Below the pieces are notes generated by a model that searched no databases, was not told where the DNA came from, and saw only the letters and a list, made by a program, of their open reading frames with translations. Positions 54,888 to 63,751 of a DNA stretch of 64,000 nt are shown piece by piece. The stretch spans positions 721,805 to 785,804 of the forward strand of contig NZ_NIHB01000001.1 in assembly GCF_002591915.1 (NCBI RefSeq), written 5' to 3'. Position 1 is the stretch's first letter, and each line of letters opens with the position of its first letter. The stretch comes from Marinicella litoralis (lineage in GTDB: Bacteria; Pseudomonadota; Gammaproteobacteria; Xanthomonadales; Marinicellaceae). The translations under genes and the position numbers were made by a program.

Positions 54888-57800
54888 ATGAAAAATATCA
54901 CTTGGGCCCTGTTGTTAATGCTGGTCATTAATGTTTCAGTGGCAGATGCAAAAGAACCTACAAAAGATGATCCGTTTTCGGGCATTAAACTACGTAGCAT
55001 AGGGCCTGCACTGATGTCGGGTCGGATATCTGATGTCGCCATAGATCCAAACAATGAAAATATCTGGTATGTGGGAGTGGCTTCAGGTGGTGTCTGGAAG
55101 ACTGTCAATTCAGGAACCACATGGGAACCCATTTTCGATAAGCAGCAAGTCTATTCGATTGGTTCTGTCACCTTGGATCCACAAAACAGCAACAGAATTT
55201 GGGTTGGAACCGGTGAAAACGTTGGTGGTCGACACATGAGCTTTGGCGATGGCATATACCTCAGTGAAGATGGCGGTGGAAGTTGGAAAAAAAAGGGTTT
55301 AGAGCAATCTGAGCGCATTTCTACCGTGGTGGTTCACCCTAAAGACAGTAATACCCTTTGGGTTGCTGCGCAAGGGCCTCTGTGGTCAAAAGGTGGGCAG
55401 CGCGGATTATATAAAACCACGGACGGTGGAAAACAGTGGAAAAAGGTATTGGGTGATGATCAATGGACAGGAGCCACTGATGTGGTGATGGATCCACGTA
55501 ACCCCGACCGTTTGTATGCTGCCACTTGGCAAAGACACCGAACAGTGGCTGCTTATATGGGTGGAGGACCTGAAACTGCGATTTATAAAACCGAGGATGG
55601 TGGTGACAATTGGGTTAAATTATCCAATGGATTACCCAAGGGTCCGATGGGCAAGATTGGATTGGCCATTTCACCACAGAAACCAGATGAAATATATGCT
55701 GCCATAGAAGAGCAAAGACGAACTGGAGGAATCTACAAATCATTTGATCAAGGCGCTTCTTGGAACAAGCAGTCTGATGCAGTGTCGGGTGGTACCGGAC
55801 CTCATTATTACCAAGAGCTTTACGCCTCACCGCACCATTATGATTTGCTGTATTTAATGAACAACAGTTTGTTGATCTCTGAAGACGGCGGAAAAAATTA
55901 CAGGTTAATGAATGAAGGCAATAAACATGGGGATAATCATGCAATCGCCTTCAAAGCCAGTGACCCTGATTATGTATTGGCCGGGAGTGATGGTGGACTT
56001 TATGAAAGTTTTGATCTCACCAATACTTGGAAATATGTGGCCAATTTACCCGTCACTCAATTTTATAAAGTGGCAGTTGATGATGCCGAACCCTTTTACC
56101 ATATTTATGGTGGTACCCAGGATAACAACACCCAAGGCGGACCTTCCAGAACTGATAATTTACAGGGCATCAGAAATTCAGATTGGTATGTGGTTCTTTT
56201 TGGTGACGGGCATCAGCCGGCTACTGAGCCAGGTAATCCAGATATTGTCTATGCTGAATGGCAACAAGGTAACTTGGTACGAGTGGATAAAACCAATGGT
56301 GAATTGGTTTACATCCAGCCGCAACCCGATGAAGGCGAGCCAGCTGAACGTTTCAATTGGGACGCGCCCATATTGGTTAGTCCACATGAGCCGACCAGAC
56401 TGTATTTTGCCTCGCAAAGGCTTTGGCGATCAGATGATAGAGGTGACTCATGGCAAGCCATATCAGGTGATTTAACCAAAAACCAAGAGCGCATGCAGTT
56501 ACCCATTATGGGTGGTCAACAAAGTTGGGACATGCCTTGGGATGTTTTGGCCATGAGTAATTACAACACCATTACCTCTATTTCAGAATCACCGCTGCAA
56601 GCCGGGCTGATTTATATTGGTACGGATGATGGCTTGATACAAGTCACGCAAAATGGTGGGGACAACTGGCAATCAATCAAAGTTGGCTCACTACCGGGTG
56701 TCCCGGAGGCCGCATTTGTTAATGACATCAAAGCTGACCTGCATGATGTTAATAAAGTATATATTGCCCTAGATAATCATAAGTATGGAGATTTTAAACC
56801 GTATTTATTGATGAGTAAGAACCAGGGTAAATCTTGGCAAAGTATCAATCAAGGTATTGCAGCAAAGAACTTGGTGTGGCGAATTGTTCAGGATCATATT
56901 GATGCTTCTTTGCTGTTTGCGGGCACCGAGTTCGGTTTGTACGTAAGCCAAAACTCAGGAAAGAATTGGTCTAAGCTTGATGGTGGCATGCCGACCATAG
57001 CTGTTCGAGACTTGGCCATTCAACAAAGAGAAAACGACCTGGTTGCTGCGACTTTTGGCCGTGGATTTTATGTGTTAGATGATTACAGTTTTATGCGTCA
57101 TGTCAATTTTTCTCAAGCCAAAGGTGCGCAACTGTTCCCCGTTAAAACAGCACTGTGGTATTTGCCCAGGGTGGTGTTGGGCTTCAATGAAAAAGCATCG
57201 CAAGGTGATGCCTTTTACAATGCAAAAAATCCACCATTTGGTGCGGTGTTTAATTACTACTTGGCAGATGAGTTGAAAACAGCCAAAGCCAAAAGAAAAG
57301 CAAAGGAAGAACAATTGCTTAAAAAAGGCGAAGATGTCTCATTTCCAGGTTGGGCTGCTATTGATGCTGAGAATCAAGAACCAGCAGCAAAAATTTGGCT
57401 CACTGTGAAAAATGATGCTGGCAAAGTGGTTCGCAGGGTCGAAGGTACCGATGATAAAGGATTTAATCAGGTTGCATGGAACTTGCGTTATCCTGCTTTT
57501 GGTGTTTTAGGTAAAGGTGGTGGTTTCTTTTCAGATGAACCGCAGGGAATGATGGTGGCACCAGGGAAGTACCAGGTATCACTCAGCCAAGAAGTCAATG
57601 GTGTCATCACTCAATTGTCGGACCCTCAAGAATTTGAAGTTGAAAGCTTGAGACCTGGTGCGTTGAAAGGGGCAGAGCCAGAAGAAGTGGTGGGTTTTTG
57701 GAAACAACTTTCTGCCGTACAAGATGAAGTGGCTGTGACCAATACCATCCTGGCTGAGGCATTAAAGCGTTCCGAACAAATTCAAATGGCATTGAAGAAC

Positions 57801-58127
57801 AGTTTGGCTGAACATGGAGAATTGGATCTAGAATTGTTTCAAATGACCCGTGAGTTGAATGACATTCAACAAGCAATGAACGGCTCTAAGGCAAAACAAG
57901 AAATAGGTGAAAAAACCAAAGTGACTATCGGATCAAGGTTGTCAGCAGCCACCATAGGAACATCCTTGTCTACTTATGGCCCGACCCCGACCCATAAGAA
58001 GAGTCTGGCAATTGCAGAAAAGGAACATGCGAAAATAAAATCCAGATTGATGGAAATCGTAGATGTTCAAATGCCCGCCTTGGAAGAAAAACTACAATCC
58101 ATTGGAGCACCTTGGATTTATAAATAA
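54888..58127 (+). CDS. Exported BNR/VPS10-sortilin-like beta-propeller protein
   Basis: A 1079-residue protein. The ATG at 54888 has an AGAGGAAAA ribosome site and a signal peptide (1-about 22, ending SVADA). The body is a beta-propeller of BNR/Asp-box repeats: GVWKTVNSGTTWEPI, GIYLSEDGGGSWKKKGL, GLYKTTDGGKQWKKV, GLYVSQNSGKNWSKL. These are the sialidase/VPS10-like repeats found in many glycosyl-hydrolase-related exported proteins. The last 300 residues hold a beta-sandwich and a coiled-coil tail. The FSGIKLRSIGPALMSGRISD opening is the group's signature. It may be a peptide- or glycan-binding or hydrolysing protein; no catalytic residue is assignable. Confidence 0.82.
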   Translation: MKNITWALLLMLVINVSVADAKEPTKDDPFSGIKLRSIGPALMSGRISDVAIDPNNENIWYVGVASGGVWKTVNSGTTWEPIFDKQQVYSIGSVTLDPQNSNRIWVGTGENVGGRHMSFGDGIYLSEDGGGSWKKKGLEQSERISTVVVHPKDSNTLWVAAQGPLWSKGGQRGLYKTTDGGKQWKKVLGDDQWTGATDVVMDPRNPDRLYAATWQRHRTVAAYMGGGPETAIYKTEDGGDNWVKLSNGLPKGPMGKIGLAISPQKPDEIYAAIEEQRRTGGIYKSFDQGASWNKQSDAVSGGTGPHYYQELYASPHHYDLLYLMNNSLLISEDGGKNYRLMNEGNKHGDNHAIAFKASDPDYVLAGSDGGLYESFDLTNTWKYVANLPVTQFYKVAVDDAEPFYHIYGGTQDNNTQGGPSRTDNLQGIRNSDWYVVLFGDGHQPATEPGNPDIVYAEWQQGNLVRVDKTNGELVYIQPQPDEGEPAERFNWDAPILVSPHEPTRLYFASQRLWRSDDRGDSWQAISGDLTKNQERMQLPIMGGQQSWDMPWDVLAMSNYNTITSISESPLQAGLIYIGTDDGLIQVTQNGGDNWQSIKVGSLPGVPEAAFVNDIKADLHDVNKVYIALDNHKYGDFKPYLLMSKNQGKSWQSINQGIAAKNLVWRIVQDHIDASLLFAGTEFGLYVSQNSGKNWSKLDGGMPTIAVRDLAIQQRENDLVAATFGRGFYVLDDYSFMRHVNFSQAKGAQLFPVKTALWYLPRVVLGFNEKASQGDAFYNAKNPPFGAVFNYYLADELKTAKAKRKAKEEQLLKKGEDVSFPGWAAIDAENQEPAAKIWLTVKNDAGKVVRRVEGTDDKGFNQVAWNLRYPAFGVLGKGGGFFSDEPQGMMVAPGKYQVSLSQEVNGVITQLSDPQEFEVESLRPGALKGAEPEEVVGFWKQLSAVQDEVAVTNTILAEALKRSEQIQMALKNSLAEHGELDLELFQMTRELNDIQQAMNGSKAKQEIGEKTKVTIGSRLSAATIGTSLSTYGPTPTHKKSLAIAEKEHAKIKSRLMEIVDVQMPALEEKLQSIGAPWIYK

Positions 58128-58172
58128 GGATTGATTAATGGTGAGCTGGATGACTTTGGGTAATGCAGTTCA

Positions 58173-59042
58173 TCAATCGCCTGGCGAGTCAATCAGTGCT
58201 CGCCACTTAAGATTAATGCTTTTGAAGTCGGCGATTGCTTTGGGGCTTAGTTCTTGTTTGATGAGGTTTTGACATTGTGCCTTGGCCCAATCAAATAAAT
58301 CAATGTCTGCGCGATTGTGCTCCAAAATCAAGTTGAGCACGGCATCGCTCAATTCATTTTTGGTAATAAATTGTGTCGATTCATTGACCCTCTGATAATA
58401 AATATCCTTTAAGCCCAATCTGTTTTTTAACAACAACAATCCTTCGTCAAACAAACAAGTGGTCAAAACCAAAGAGAAACATTGAGACAAGACGTCTTTG
58501 GCTTCATTGAAGTAAGTTTCAGGCGAAGCTGAACCAGAATGCAAGTAACCACTGAACCTGCGTGACTGGCCATTGATTAACTCTGGACTTGGGTTAGCAG
58601 TTAAAAATTTTTCTAGGGAGTTGTTGGCGTGTGGATGCATCGGGTGGTCTTTTTTGCCTTTGACATAGTTAAAATATGAGATGACACGGTCCAAGGGATT
58701 GCGCAGTTGGGTAAAGTGAAACAATGGTTTGTCTGCAATCAATCGATACAATTGGCCATGTATAGGATGGTGACCACAGATGAACCTTGGGCCGTTCTTT
58801 TTTAAATCGATGAGCTCTGGTAATCGATTCAAATCTGGCGCATTGATATGCAGTACATCCGAAGCTTTAAAATTTTTTGCAACAATCGATTCTAGACTGG
58901 TACCAGCTGTTTTGGGTACATGAGAAAAGCAGCAAAGGTCAGTGTTTATGTCATAAGTGTTTGTAATTAAAAACTTATTTAGGTTTTTTTTGTGAATGAT
59001 AAGATTTGTTAAATCTTCTGAAGTTTGCCAAGTGTTTTGCAT
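58173..59042 (-). CDS. Sulfotransferase family 2-type protein
   Basis: A 289-residue sulfotransferase of the Sulfotransfer_2 (heparan/chondroitin sulfotransferase-like) type. The PAPS loop is FSHVPKTAGTSLESIVAK; the 3'-phosphate motif is FTQLRNPLDRVISYFNYV. A weakly conserved C-terminus follows. No signal or anchor is evident. It is the third distinct sulfotransferase in 13 kb. The start is the ATG at 59042; a TATAAC lies only five bases upstream, so the mRNA may be leaderless or begin elsewhere. Confidence 0.85.
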   Translation of the reverse strand: MQNTWQTSEDLTNLIIHKKNLNKFLITNTYDINTDLCCFSHVPKTAGTSLESIVAKNFKASDVLHINAPDLNRLPELIDLKKNGPRFICGHHPIHGQLYRLIADKPLFHFTQLRNPLDRVISYFNYVKGKKDHPMHPHANNSLEKFLTANPSPELINGQSRRFSGYLHSGSASPETYFNEAKDVLSQCFSLVLTTCLFDEGLLLLKNRLGLKDIYYQRVNESTQFITKNELSDAVLNLILEHNRADIDLFDWAKAQCQNLIKQELSPKAIADFKSINLKWRALIDSPGD

Positions 59043-59138
59043 TTTTTGTTATAATCTATTCTATGCCATGTGCTGAAAGTTTAGCATATCTTTGTAGCTT
59101 GGCATGAAAATTGAAAGATTGGTGACAATTAGTGTCAG

Positions 59139-59154
59139 TGGCCAAACGATTGCA
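59139..59154 (+). promoter_or_regulatory. Sigma-54 (RpoN) promoter of pilA
   Basis: TGGCCAAACGATTGCA has GG and GC exactly 10 bp apart, the -24/-12 spacing. A second, weaker match (TTGGCATGAAAATTGAA) lies 40 bp upstream. Sigma-54 with PilR drives pilA in related bacteria. The leader would be about 150 nt. Confidence 0.65.
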
Positions 59155-59312
59155 GTTAAATTGTGAATTATATGGCCTTGAAAGTTAACAATCTGGATGA
59201 TATCTGTGAGAGTTACTAAAAATGAGAACTGGATTCTTGTGTAAAAACGGTTAATCCAATAATCTAATCACATGGATGAACTATTAATAATAATTTTTTG
59301 AGGTAAATTGAA

Positions 59313-59720
59313 ATGAAAAGAAATCAACAAGGTTTTACATTAATCGAGTTAATGATTGTAATCGCGATTATCGCGATCTTAATGGCGTATGCATTACCTG
59401 CATATAAAGATTACACCATTCGTACTAAAGTGGGCGAAGGCATGACTTTAGCCAGTGCATCTAAAATTGCAGTGACTGAGTATTACCAATCTGAAGGTTC
59501 TTGGCCAACTACGAATACAGAAGCTGGTGTTTCTTCAGGTAATGGTAACAATGTATCAGCGACAGCTGTTGGCGCCAATGGCGTAATTTCTGTTACTTAT
59601 TCTGGTATTGCTGAAGTGACTGACGATTTAACATTGGTTCCTACAGATATTTCAGGAAGCATTCGTTGGAACTGTTCGACTGCAATCGAAGCTAAATACG
59701 TACCTTCTTCTTGTAGATAA
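59313..59720 (+). CDS. pilA: Type IV pilin major subunit
   Basis: A 135-residue pilin. The leader peptide MKRNQQG is cut before the methylated Phe of FTLIELMIVIAIIAILMAYALP, with Glu5 preserved. The globular part has AYKDYTIRTKVGEG and a C-terminal disulfide loop (WNCSTAIEAKYVPSSC). It polymerises to pili for adhesion, twitching and DNA uptake. The codon bias favours GGT, TCT and ACT, as for highly expressed genes. A GAGG ribosome site, a sigma-54 promoter and a terminator frame it. It ends SSCR; Ser residues near the end are possible glycan sites. Confidence 0.96.
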   Translation: MKRNQQGFTLIELMIVIAIIAILMAYALPAYKDYTIRTKVGEGMTLASASKIAVTEYYQSEGSWPTTNTEAGVSSGNGNNVSATAVGANGVISVTYSGIAEVTDDLTLVPTDISGSIRWNCSTAIEAKYVPSSCR

Positions 59721-59747
59721 TCGTATTTAACAAAATATGTGTTATAA

Positions 59748-59775
59748 AGCACCACATCAGTGGTGCTTTTTTTTT
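59748..59775 (+). terminator. Rho-independent terminator of pilA
   Basis: AGCACCAC-ATCA-GTGGTGCT, a perfect 8-bp stem, followed by T8. The next gene starts 15 bp later, so some readthrough may serve it. Confidence 0.92.
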
Positions 59776-59789
59776 GCTTTAATTAAATT

Positions 59790-61718
59790 ATGAATAGTTA
59801 CATCAAGCCAATTTTTTTGTGTTCTTTGATTGTTTTAATCGTTGCTTTTGTTTACTTGCCGGCATTAAGTGGTGGGTTTATATTTGATGATTTTAACAAC
59901 CTTAATTTGCTGGCCTTTATGCAAGGTGAGTTCAGTTGGGAGCACTTGCAAACCTATCTAGCCAGTCAAAAATCAGGTCCGGTAGGCAGGCCGATTGCTT
60001 CCTTGTCTTTCTTATTAGATGCAATGAACTGGCCAGTTGAAAGTGAGCGGCCTTTTAAGGTGACAAACTTGATCATTCACTTGATAAATACTGTGTTGTT
60101 GTTTGTCTTGTTGGTTAAATTGTTTGGTCTTTTTGAAGCCAAAAAGCAACATCGGTATTGGTTGGCTTTTATTGCCTGTTTTTTGTGGGCGGTTCATCCG
60201 TTTTTTGTTTCAACCACCATGTATGTGGTTCAAAGAATGGCCATGCTTCCTGCCACATTTACCCTGATAGGCATGCTGGTTTACATCAAAGGCCGCACAA
60301 TGTTGCCGAATAAACCAATGACTTCACTTTTATTGATGGTGTTTGGTGTTTGGGGCTGTTCTTTGTTGGCTATTCTCAGTAAAGAAAATGGGGTGTTATT
60401 ATTGGTTCATATCTGGTTACTTGAATACCTGTTGCTGAGAAAACAGTTGGCGAACCCTTTGCCAAAAAAACCTTATTACATCATCATTGTAATGCCCGTA
60501 GTTGCTTTGCTTTGTGCGCTGGTTTACAAGCTGCCTGATCACATCAGTTACTATGATGTTCGGAATTTTGACATGTATGAGCGCTTATTGACGCAAAGCA
60601 GGATGATGTTCAAATATTTATATTATTTGTGGGTGCCAGATTATTTGACTGAAGGTGTTTTCAACGATGGTATAGTTATTTCTAAAAGCCTTATGCAGCC
60701 TGTAACAACGCTGTTTTCATTGTTCGGTGTTGTGTTGTTACTGGTTACTGCTTGGGTTTTCCGAATCAAATGGCCTTTGTTTGCTTTTGCTGTTTTGTTT
60801 TACTTTATTGGTCATGCATTGGAATCGACATATTTACCGCTTGAACTGTATTTTGAACACAGGAATTACTTACCGGCCATGTTCATGTTCGTGCCTGTCA
60901 GTTTGCTGATGTTTAAGTTAAGAAATCAACCCAAGTTGTATTACACCATACCCTGTATATTGATTTTATTTTTAACCTTCCTGACTTTTTTAAGAGCCAA
61001 TGTCTGGGGTAATAACTTGATGCTGCATTACGAAACGGCACAAAAATACCCAGAATCGGCACGAGCAGCCAACATGACAGCCAGTTTGTTTGCATGGGAA
61101 GGTCAGTATGACAAGGCATTAGAAATGTTAGATTACGGCATTCAAAATCACCCTAAAATTCAACTAAGATTAAATAAAGTGGCTGTGTTGTGTGAACTGA
61201 ATAGAGTCAAGGAGGTTGATTTAAAAAATGTTATTATTGACATCAAGAAAACTGACTTGGTAAAGGATGACTTGACGGCATACCGTGATTTTGTGCGCAA
61301 CTTAATTCAGCGTGATTGCTATAATAATTATGGCGAAGCATATGCCCAAAAATTTTTAGATGCGTTTAAAAACAACAACTTATTTAACGCATCACAAACA
61401 GCAAGAAAGTTTTATTACTTTCAAAATGCAACGATACAAGCTAAATTATTTAAGCTACAAGCTTCCTTAGAGTCCTTCAAAAGTATTATCAGTGAAGTTG
61501 ATGGTTTAGCTGATGATCCTGTTTTTGAATCTACAGCTTTATCAGCTGTTGACTATTTAAAACAGTTTGATGTGGATAAGGGTGTAGAACTGGCTGAGTA
61601 TTATAAAAATTACTGTTTGCAAAATTTCACTGATTGTGACAGTATTTTCCTAAATAAATTGAGAGAAAAAATTGAAAATGAAGGCAAAAATAACACTGAT
61701 AATCCCAGCCAAAAATGA
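59790..61718 (+). CDS. Polytopic membrane protein with TPR tail, GT-C/TMTC-like glycosyltransferase candidate
   Basis: A 642-residue protein. About ten membrane spans lie in the first 410 residues. The luminal-type loops carry GGFIFDDFNNL (a DD-type acidic pair after the first span), GPVGRPIASLSFLLD and HPFFVSTTMYVVQRMA. These blocks are typical of TPR-containing TMTC/O-mannosyltransferase-like GT-C proteins. The C-terminal 230 residues are helical, TPR-like. In this place, directly after pilA, it may glycosylate pilin or another exported protein, using a lipid-linked sugar made by the next gene. That is inference. No clear ribosome site is seen. Confidence 0.65.
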   Translation: MNSYIKPIFLCSLIVLIVAFVYLPALSGGFIFDDFNNLNLLAFMQGEFSWEHLQTYLASQKSGPVGRPIASLSFLLDAMNWPVESERPFKVTNLIIHLINTVLLFVLLVKLFGLFEAKKQHRYWLAFIACFLWAVHPFFVSTTMYVVQRMAMLPATFTLIGMLVYIKGRTMLPNKPMTSLLLMVFGVWGCSLLAILSKENGVLLLVHIWLLEYLLLRKQLANPLPKKPYYIIIVMPVVALLCALVYKLPDHISYYDVRNFDMYERLLTQSRMMFKYLYYLWVPDYLTEGVFNDGIVISKSLMQPVTTLFSLFGVVLLLVTAWVFRIKWPLFAFAVLFYFIGHALESTYLPLELYFEHRNYLPAMFMFVPVSLLMFKLRNQPKLYYTIPCILILFLTFLTFLRANVWGNNLMLHYETAQKYPESARAANMTASLFAWEGQYDKALEMLDYGIQNHPKIQLRLNKVAVLCELNRVKEVDLKNVIIDIKKTDLVKDDLTAYRDFVRNLIQRDCYNNYGEAYAQKFLDAFKNNNLFNASQTARKFYYFQNATIQAKLFKLQASLESFKSIISEVDGLADDPVFESTALSAVDYLKQFDVDKGVELAEYYKNYCLQNFTDCDSIFLNKLREKIENEGKNNTDNPSQK

Positions 61719-62550
61719 GGCTGAAAGTTTAGTCAATTTATTGCCTGAATTACAACAAGCAGTACCAGCAGCAGAAATCGTTGTGGTCAATGATGGTTCC
61801 ACAGACAACACCCAGCAAGTGTGTGAGTCGGCTGGAGTTAAGGTGGTTAAGCATCCATACAGCAGGGGCAATGGTGCTGCGATTAAATCCGGCGCACGTG
61901 CAGGCAGTGGCGATGTTTTTGTATTTATGGATGCCGATGGCCAGCACCAGCCGAAAGATGTGGTCCGATTGCTCAAACGATTTGATGAAGGATACGACAT
62001 GGTTGTGGGGGCACGTGGTAGTGACTCTCAAGCATCCAAAGCCAGGTTATTTGGCAATGGCCTTTACAATCGGATTGCTGGTTACATGACGGGACAAAAA
62101 ATCGCAGATTTAACTTCTGGTTTTCGCGTTGTAGATGCCGCAAAATTCAAAAGTTTTTTGTACCTACTGCCCAATGGTTTTTCTTATCCTACGACCATTA
62201 CCATGGCGTTTTTCAGGGCTGGTTTTGGTGTTGCTTATGAACCCATCGTGGCACCAGAAAGGATTGGTAAAAGTCACATCAATTTAATTAAAGATGGGAT
62301 GCGTTTCTTTTTAATTATTTTTAAAATAGGTACTTTGTACTCTCCGATGAAACTGTTTTTCCCTGCGAGCTTGGTATTTTTTCTGGTTGGCCTTTTTTAT
62401 TATATTTATACTTTTCTTACCGATGGACGGTTTACCAATATGGGCGTTTTGTTGTTCAGTACATCCATATTGATCTTTTTAATGGGACTGATTTCTGAAC
62501 AAATCACCTCATTGTTCTATCAGTCAAGTGCACAAAATAAAGAAAATTAG
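61678..62550 (+). CDS. GT2 glycosyltransferase, polyprenyl-phosphate-sugar synthase-like
   Basis: A 290-residue GT-A enzyme like dolichol-phosphate mannose synthase and bacterial polyprenyl-phosphate sugar synthases. VVVNDGSTDNT, DADGQHQP (DxD) and LTSGFRVVDAAKF are visible. Two C-terminal membrane spans (about 225-280) anchor it. It would load a sugar on undecaprenyl phosphate for a GT-C enzyme, fitting the preceding gene, which it overlaps by 41 bp. The start ATG at 61678 is used; a TTG six bases earlier is possible. Confidence 0.88.
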   Translation: MKAKITLIIPAKNEAESLVNLLPELQQAVPAAEIVVVNDGSTDNTQQVCESAGVKVVKHPYSRGNGAAIKSGARAGSGDVFVFMDADGQHQPKDVVRLLKRFDEGYDMVVGARGSDSQASKARLFGNGLYNRIAGYMTGQKIADLTSGFRVVDAAKFKSFLYLLPNGFSYPTTITMAFFRAGFGVAYEPIVAPERIGKSHINLIKDGMRFFLIIFKIGTLYSPMKLFFPASLVFFLVGLFYYIYTFLTDGRFTNMGVLLFSTSILIFLMGLISEQITSLFYQSSAQNKEN

Positions 62551-62778
62551 TGGTTGAATAATCGAAACTACAAACTTGAGGCTAAAGGAAATTTTTGTTG
62601 GTCTGAGGGTTCTGGTTAATCAACGGTTGGTGTTGAGTTGAGTTACGTTCAGTGAACTTATATCAATGATAAACAACGCCAGAAGAAACCCATGGTGATA
62701 AAGTCAGAGGACTTTATTTGTTTTTTGCAGTCAATGCTTGTGAATGATATTTATTCAATTTATACAGTGAACTAAATT

Positions 62779-63672
62779 ATGCGAAAAATAAGCTACACAA
62801 CTGCAGCCAAAACGTTGGGCCTCATGCTGACACTGGCATCGCTTTATTATTTGGGTCAGAGTTTATTCCAATATTCAGAAGATGTTTTGTCGGTATTGAA
62901 CCAGCCTGCATTTATGGCTATTTTTGTTATTGGCGTTATCATATATGCGTTAACATTTCTTATTGTCGTTATTTCTTGGTACATTCAGTTACATCAAAAG
63001 TGTCCACATTTGAGGTTTGCAGAACTATTTAAAATTGTAGGTATATCGCAAATTGCCAAATATTTACCTGGCAATGTATTTCATATTGCCAGTCGATTTT
63101 ATATGGCAAAGAAACGGGATATCAAAGCCTCGGTCATCACAAGCTCTTTAATTTTCGAGACGATATTGATCATTATTTCTGCATTATTGGTTGGCAGTAT
63201 CTTCTTCTTTTTGCACAGCTTCCCCATTATAAATATTGAAATAAATTATATATATTGGTCGTTGTTTTTGTTTATTTCTACCCTGGTGATGCTCTATTAC
63301 CTGAATAAAAAAGAAAATGTGCTTGAGTTGATATCAGGTTATCGGATTGTCTCCATCTTGACTTTATTTGTTGGATCGCATTTTCTCCTTGGTACCATTG
63401 TCTTTATAGAAAACCACCTTTTATTTTCTGGTGATTCATCCTTGTTTGTTTTAACCTCTATGCTTGCGTTGTCATTTGTTGTTGGGTATGTAACGCCGGG
63501 CTCTCCAGGTGGGATCGGAATTAGAGAGTTTGTTTTTGTTAAACTGGCTGTGGCTGAATTGGACGAAGGTGTTGCCTTAAGTTTAATACTTAGTTTAAGG
63601 CTGATTTCGGTTTGTGGAGATTTATTGATATATTTGATTGCATTGAAATTTAACAGACGGCCTGGGATTTGA
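62779..63672 (+). CDS. LPG-synthase-TM/AglD-type membrane protein (UPF0104)
   Basis: A 297-residue membrane protein with about eight spans. The family signature GYVTPGSPGGIGIREFVFVK is near the C-terminus, and ISQIAKYLPGNVFHIASRFYMAK is the N-terminal block. Members of the lysylphosphatidylglycerol synthase transmembrane family are suggested flippases or partners in lipid-linked sugar transfer. Here the neighbours suggest a role with the GT2 enzyme. A 228-bp gap without visible features precedes it. Confidence 0.82.
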   Translation: MRKISYTTAAKTLGLMLTLASLYYLGQSLFQYSEDVLSVLNQPAFMAIFVIGVIIYALTFLIVVISWYIQLHQKCPHLRFAELFKIVGISQIAKYLPGNVFHIASRFYMAKKRDIKASVITSSLIFETILIIISALLVGSIFFFLHSFPIINIEINYIYWSLFLFISTLVMLYYLNKKENVLELISGYRIVSILTLFVGSHFLLGTIVFIENHLLFSGDSSLFVLTSMLALSFVVGYVTPGSPGGIGIREFVFVKLAVAELDEGVALSLILSLRLISVCGDLLIYLIALKFNRRPGI

Positions 63673-63751
63673 GTCACATTTTAAGTCTATTGTATTAACA
63701 GGGTTTATGGGTTTGAAATGATCAAATGTTTATTGATTTTAGGATTTAAAA

